Below, piece by piece: positions 4,744 to 5,849 of a DNA stretch of 5,849 nucleotides (position 1 is its first letter; each line of letters starts with the position of its first letter). The notes beneath the pieces are model-generated. The model had not been told where the DNA came from. It was given only the letters and a program-made list of their open reading frames with translations, and did not search any database. The DNA is from Sedimentisphaerales bacterium (GTDB lineage: Bacteria > Planctomycetota > Phycisphaerae > Sedimentisphaerales > SM23-30). The DNA lies in contig DAOWIP010000368.1 of the NCBI GenBank assembly GCA_030640865.1, positions 1-5,849 of the forward strand, in the 5' to 3' direction. A program made the position numbers and the translations under genes.

Positions 4744-5849
4744 CTTTTAGTCTTTTAATAAAACCATCCGGCCCCGATTGTAATATTGCCTGTAAATACT
4801 GTTTTTATTCGGGCAAGACCTCTCTTTTCGGTCAGGGCCGTCATCGGATGAGTGGGGAAGTGCTGGAGGAGCTTATTAAAAGCTACTTGCAATTGGACTT
4901 TCCCGTACACGCCTTGGCCTGGCAGGGGGGGGAGCCGACCCTGATGGGACTGGATTTTTTCAGGCAGGCTGTTGAATTGCAGAAAAAATACGGCAAAAAA
5001 GGCCGGGTTGTGAGCAATTCATTACAGACCAATTCTGTCCTTCTCGACGACGAGTGGTGTAAATTTCTCAGCGAATTTAAATTCCTGGTGGGGATCAGCC
5101 TTGATGGCCCCCGCTGGATGCACGACACATATCGTCTGGATTGTGCGGGGCGGGGAACTTTCGATAAGGTAATCGCCGCGGTGGAAAAATGCGGGGAGCA
5201 TGATGTCCAGTTCAACATTCTGGTCCTTTTGAATGACATAAATGTAAAGCATCCTGACGAGGTATTTGATTTTTTCGTGGGTTTGGATATTCGATACCTG
5301 CAGTTTATTACTTGTGCGGAGAGAGATCGGCAATCGGGCGAGCTTGCCCCATTTTCTATAACCGCTCAGGAGTACGGCGATTTTTTATGCCGGATTTTCG
5401 ACCGCTGGTTTGAGTATGGTCCCCGAAAGTTGAGTATCAGGTTGTTTGACTCGATTATGTCGTATTATCTTCAGGGCCGTCATACTGATTGCACCTTTGG
5501 CGAACGGTGCGACGAATATATTGTGGTGGAGCATAACGGCGATGTATTCTGCTGCGATTTTTTCGTGGAAGAGAAATGGAAACTTGGAAATATTTTGGAA
5601 ACACCAATCGGCGAACTATTTAACAGCGATACCAAGCGTATCTTCGCCCGCGAAAAAAGGCGTCTTTCCAATAAGTGTTTTGTGTGCCGACATCTTCCAC
5701 TCTGCCGTGGCGGTTGCCCCAAGGACCGGGCGATGCTGACCGGCACGCACAAAGTACCCAGCTATTTCTGCGAGGGCTATAAAATATTTTTTGCCTATGC
5801 ATTACCTCGGCTGGAGATGATTGCAAAAGATATCCAAAACGGAAAATAT
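4737..5849 (+). CDS. Anaerobic sulfatase-maturating enzyme-like radical SAM/SPASM protein (3' end outside window)
   Basis: 371 codons are visible with no stop, so the gene continues beyond the window, probably only briefly because well-studied family members have about 370-400 residues. The enzyme would oxidise a cysteine or serine in a sulfatase to formylglycine in the cytoplasm, without oxygen. The radical SAM site is C15-x3-C19-x2-C22 with Y24. WQGGEPTLMG (62-71) is the SAM-binding GGEP segment, followed by NSLQTN and GISLDGP. The SPASM region has C252, C258, C273, C314, C317, C323, C327 and C345. As I recall the Clostridium perfringens enzyme numbering, these match its eight auxiliary-cluster cysteines at a constant offset of three, and D274 matches its proposed catalytic aspartate D277. 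ATG 4737 is the first start after an in-frame stop at 4710 and puts the cluster at the usual position. The Shine-Dalgarno is weak (CGGA, about 10 bases upstream). No sulfatase lies in the window; maturation of another peptide cannot be excluded. Confidence 0.92.
   Translation, partial: MRPFSLLIKPSGPDCNIACKYCFYSGKTSLFGQGRHRMSGEVLEELIKSYLQLDFPVHALAWQGGEPTLMGLDFFRQAVELQKKYGKKGRVVSNSLQTNSVLLDDEWCKFLSEFKFLVGISLDGPRWMHDTYRLDCAGRGTFDKVIAAVEKCGEHDVQFNILVLLNDINVKHPDEVFDFFVGLDIRYLQFITCAERDRQSGELAPFSITAQEYGDFLCRIFDRWFEYGPRKLSIRLFDSIMSYYLQGRHTDCTFGERCDEYIVVEHNGDVFCCDFFVEEKWKLGNILETPIGELFNSDTKRIFAREKRRLSNKCFVCRHLPLCRGGCPKDRAMLTGTHKVPSYFCEGYKIFFAYALPRLEMIAKDIQNGKY

Overview
The window holds four genes, all on the + strand, separated by gaps full of short palindromic repeats. 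Base composition looks close to even. A response regulator, a large exported M16 protease, a C26-type hydrolase and an anaerobic sulfatase-maturase-like radical SAM protein, together with dense hairpin repeats between genes, would suit an anaerobic environmental bacterium. Planctomycetota (for example the Phycisphaerae side) is my best guess. That is inferred from gene content and style; there is no rRNA or other marker gene to test it.

Layout. Positions 1-431 have no convincing gene. They carry a chain of hairpin repeats, a possible sigma-70-type promoter (210-238) and a terminator-like hairpin with a T-run (293-319). Positions 432-914 encode a receiver-only response regulator. After a 45-base gap, 960-3737 encodes an exported two-domain M16 zinc protease whose first half keeps the complete HxxEH...E site and whose second half has lost it. 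Positions 3738-3953 are a second repeat-bearing gap. Positions 3954-4670 encode a class-I-glutamine-amidotransferase-fold hydrolase of the gamma-glutamyl-GABA hydrolase (peptidase C26) type. A third, 66-base gap again carries repeat copies. From 4737 to the window edge runs a radical SAM/SPASM protein with every cluster cysteine of the anaerobic sulfatase-maturating enzymes; its stop codon lies outside the window.

How the genes relate. The regulator and the protease are close enough to be co-transcribed, but nothing shows that one controls the other. The hydrolase and the maturase are each preceded by repeat-bearing spacers and may be separate units. The maturase would need a sulfatase substrate, and none is encoded here.

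The least ordinary signal is the repeat family. At least three sequence modules recur, always in the same orientation, in all three larger gaps, and one degenerate copy overlaps the start of the radical SAM gene. They look like REP-type or other non-autonomous palindromic elements. I see no clearly new defence, CRISPR or biosynthetic system.
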